Below the pieces are notes generated by a model that saw only the letters and a program-made list of their open reading frames with translations, made no database searches and was not told where the DNA came from. Made by a program: the position numbers and the translations under genes. Shown here piece after piece: positions 7,252 through 7,293 of a stretch of 7,293 nt of DNA. The DNA lies in the NCBI GenBank assembly GCA_945877005.1, contig CAMCQL010000094.1:1-7293 (forward strand). The letters run 5' to 3'. The stretch comes from Chryseobacterium gleum. Its GTDB lineage: Bacteria; Bacteroidota; Bacteroidia; Flavobacteriales_D; Crocinitomicaceae. Numbering within the stretch: the first letter of the stretch is position 1; each line of letters opens with the position of its first letter.

Positions 7252-7293
7252 TTGAAATTAATTTTCGTGCTTTTTGAGAGGTTTTCATTTGAA
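7252..7293. repeat. array unit G, lead only, cut by the window edge
   Basis: The lead starts at 7254 (GAAATTAATTTTCGTGC) and matches the unit C lead closely through GAGAGGTTTTCATTTGAA at the last base. If the fixed spacing holds, its palindrome should begin near 7305, just outside the window. Confidence 0.8.

Larger units (their letters stand above)
5778..7293. repeat. modular non-coding repeat array (at least six units, continues beyond window)
   Basis: A directly oriented series of related units fills the right fifth of the window. The building blocks, in order, are: (1) a lead beginning GAAATTAATTTTCGTG, about 50 bp; (2) a palindrome with arms GTTCTTTTG and CAAAAGAAC around the loop CTTGAT; (3) AAAAATCAAGGC; then either a short spacer rich in GTTATGATTTA, or (4) a segment with two hairpins; (5) an optional 125-bp fold-back module; and (6) a tail from TTCGTTCAC to CTGAATTG. 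Lead starts at 5867, 6161, 6574, 6699, 6826 and 7254 give periods of 294, 413, 125, 127 and 428 bp. The palindrome begins 50-51 bp after each lead. No frame stays open across the units. No transposase, integrase or cas gene is in the window, so what spread the units is unknown. Confidence 0.9.

Noticed and set aside
5778..7293. CRISPR array
   Set aside because: Periods range from 125 to 428 bp, the 'spacers' are themselves repeated modules, and no cas genes are present.

Overview
The window looks like chromosomal DNA of a Bacteroidota bacterium, probably Flavobacteriales. The reasons are the low G+C content, start codons without clear Shine-Dalgarno sequences, an AsmA-like protein with the C-terminal block typical of that phylum, and a 481-residue sigma-54 directly upstream of a small polytopic membrane protein. 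The genus cannot be fixed from the sequence; a Crocinitomicaceae-like or Flavobacteriaceae-like origin is only a guess.

Layout. Positions 2-3325 (+) hold a long AsmA-like protein whose start lies just left of the window. A 47-bp convergent gap follows. Positions 4033-5478 (-) encode RNA polymerase sigma-54 (rpoN). Only 15 bp downstream, at 3373-4017 (-), is a membrane protein resembling a degenerate PAP2 phosphatase, so the two probably form one leftward operon. Positions 5479-5777 are a gene-free leader region upstream of rpoN. From about 5778 to the right edge there is no credible gene. This stretch is a non-coding array of mosaic repeats.

The repeat array. Each unit opens with a roughly 50-bp lead, then a 24-bp palindrome with 9-bp arms (GTTCTTTTG / CAAAAGAAC). 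Short units (125-127 bp) stop soon after it. Long units add a segment with two hairpins and a tail. Two of the three long units also carry a 125-bp fold-back module, flanked by the 7-bp direct repeat AGTCTAG, that is absent from the third. Lead starts fall at 5867, 6161, 6574, 6699, 6826 and 7254, so the array continues past the window. The constant 50-51 bp from lead to palindrome, the kept hairpin arms and the presence/absence of the fold-back module suggest a modular mobile or structured family (nested MITE-like or REP-like elements, or structured RNA). Its function is not visible.

How the genes relate. Sigma-54 directs core polymerase to -24/-12 promoters opened by enhancer-binding ATPases. 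The AsmA-like and PAP2-like proteins both point to the cell envelope, but nothing here shows that they act together. The array is the only part of the window not explained by known gene families.
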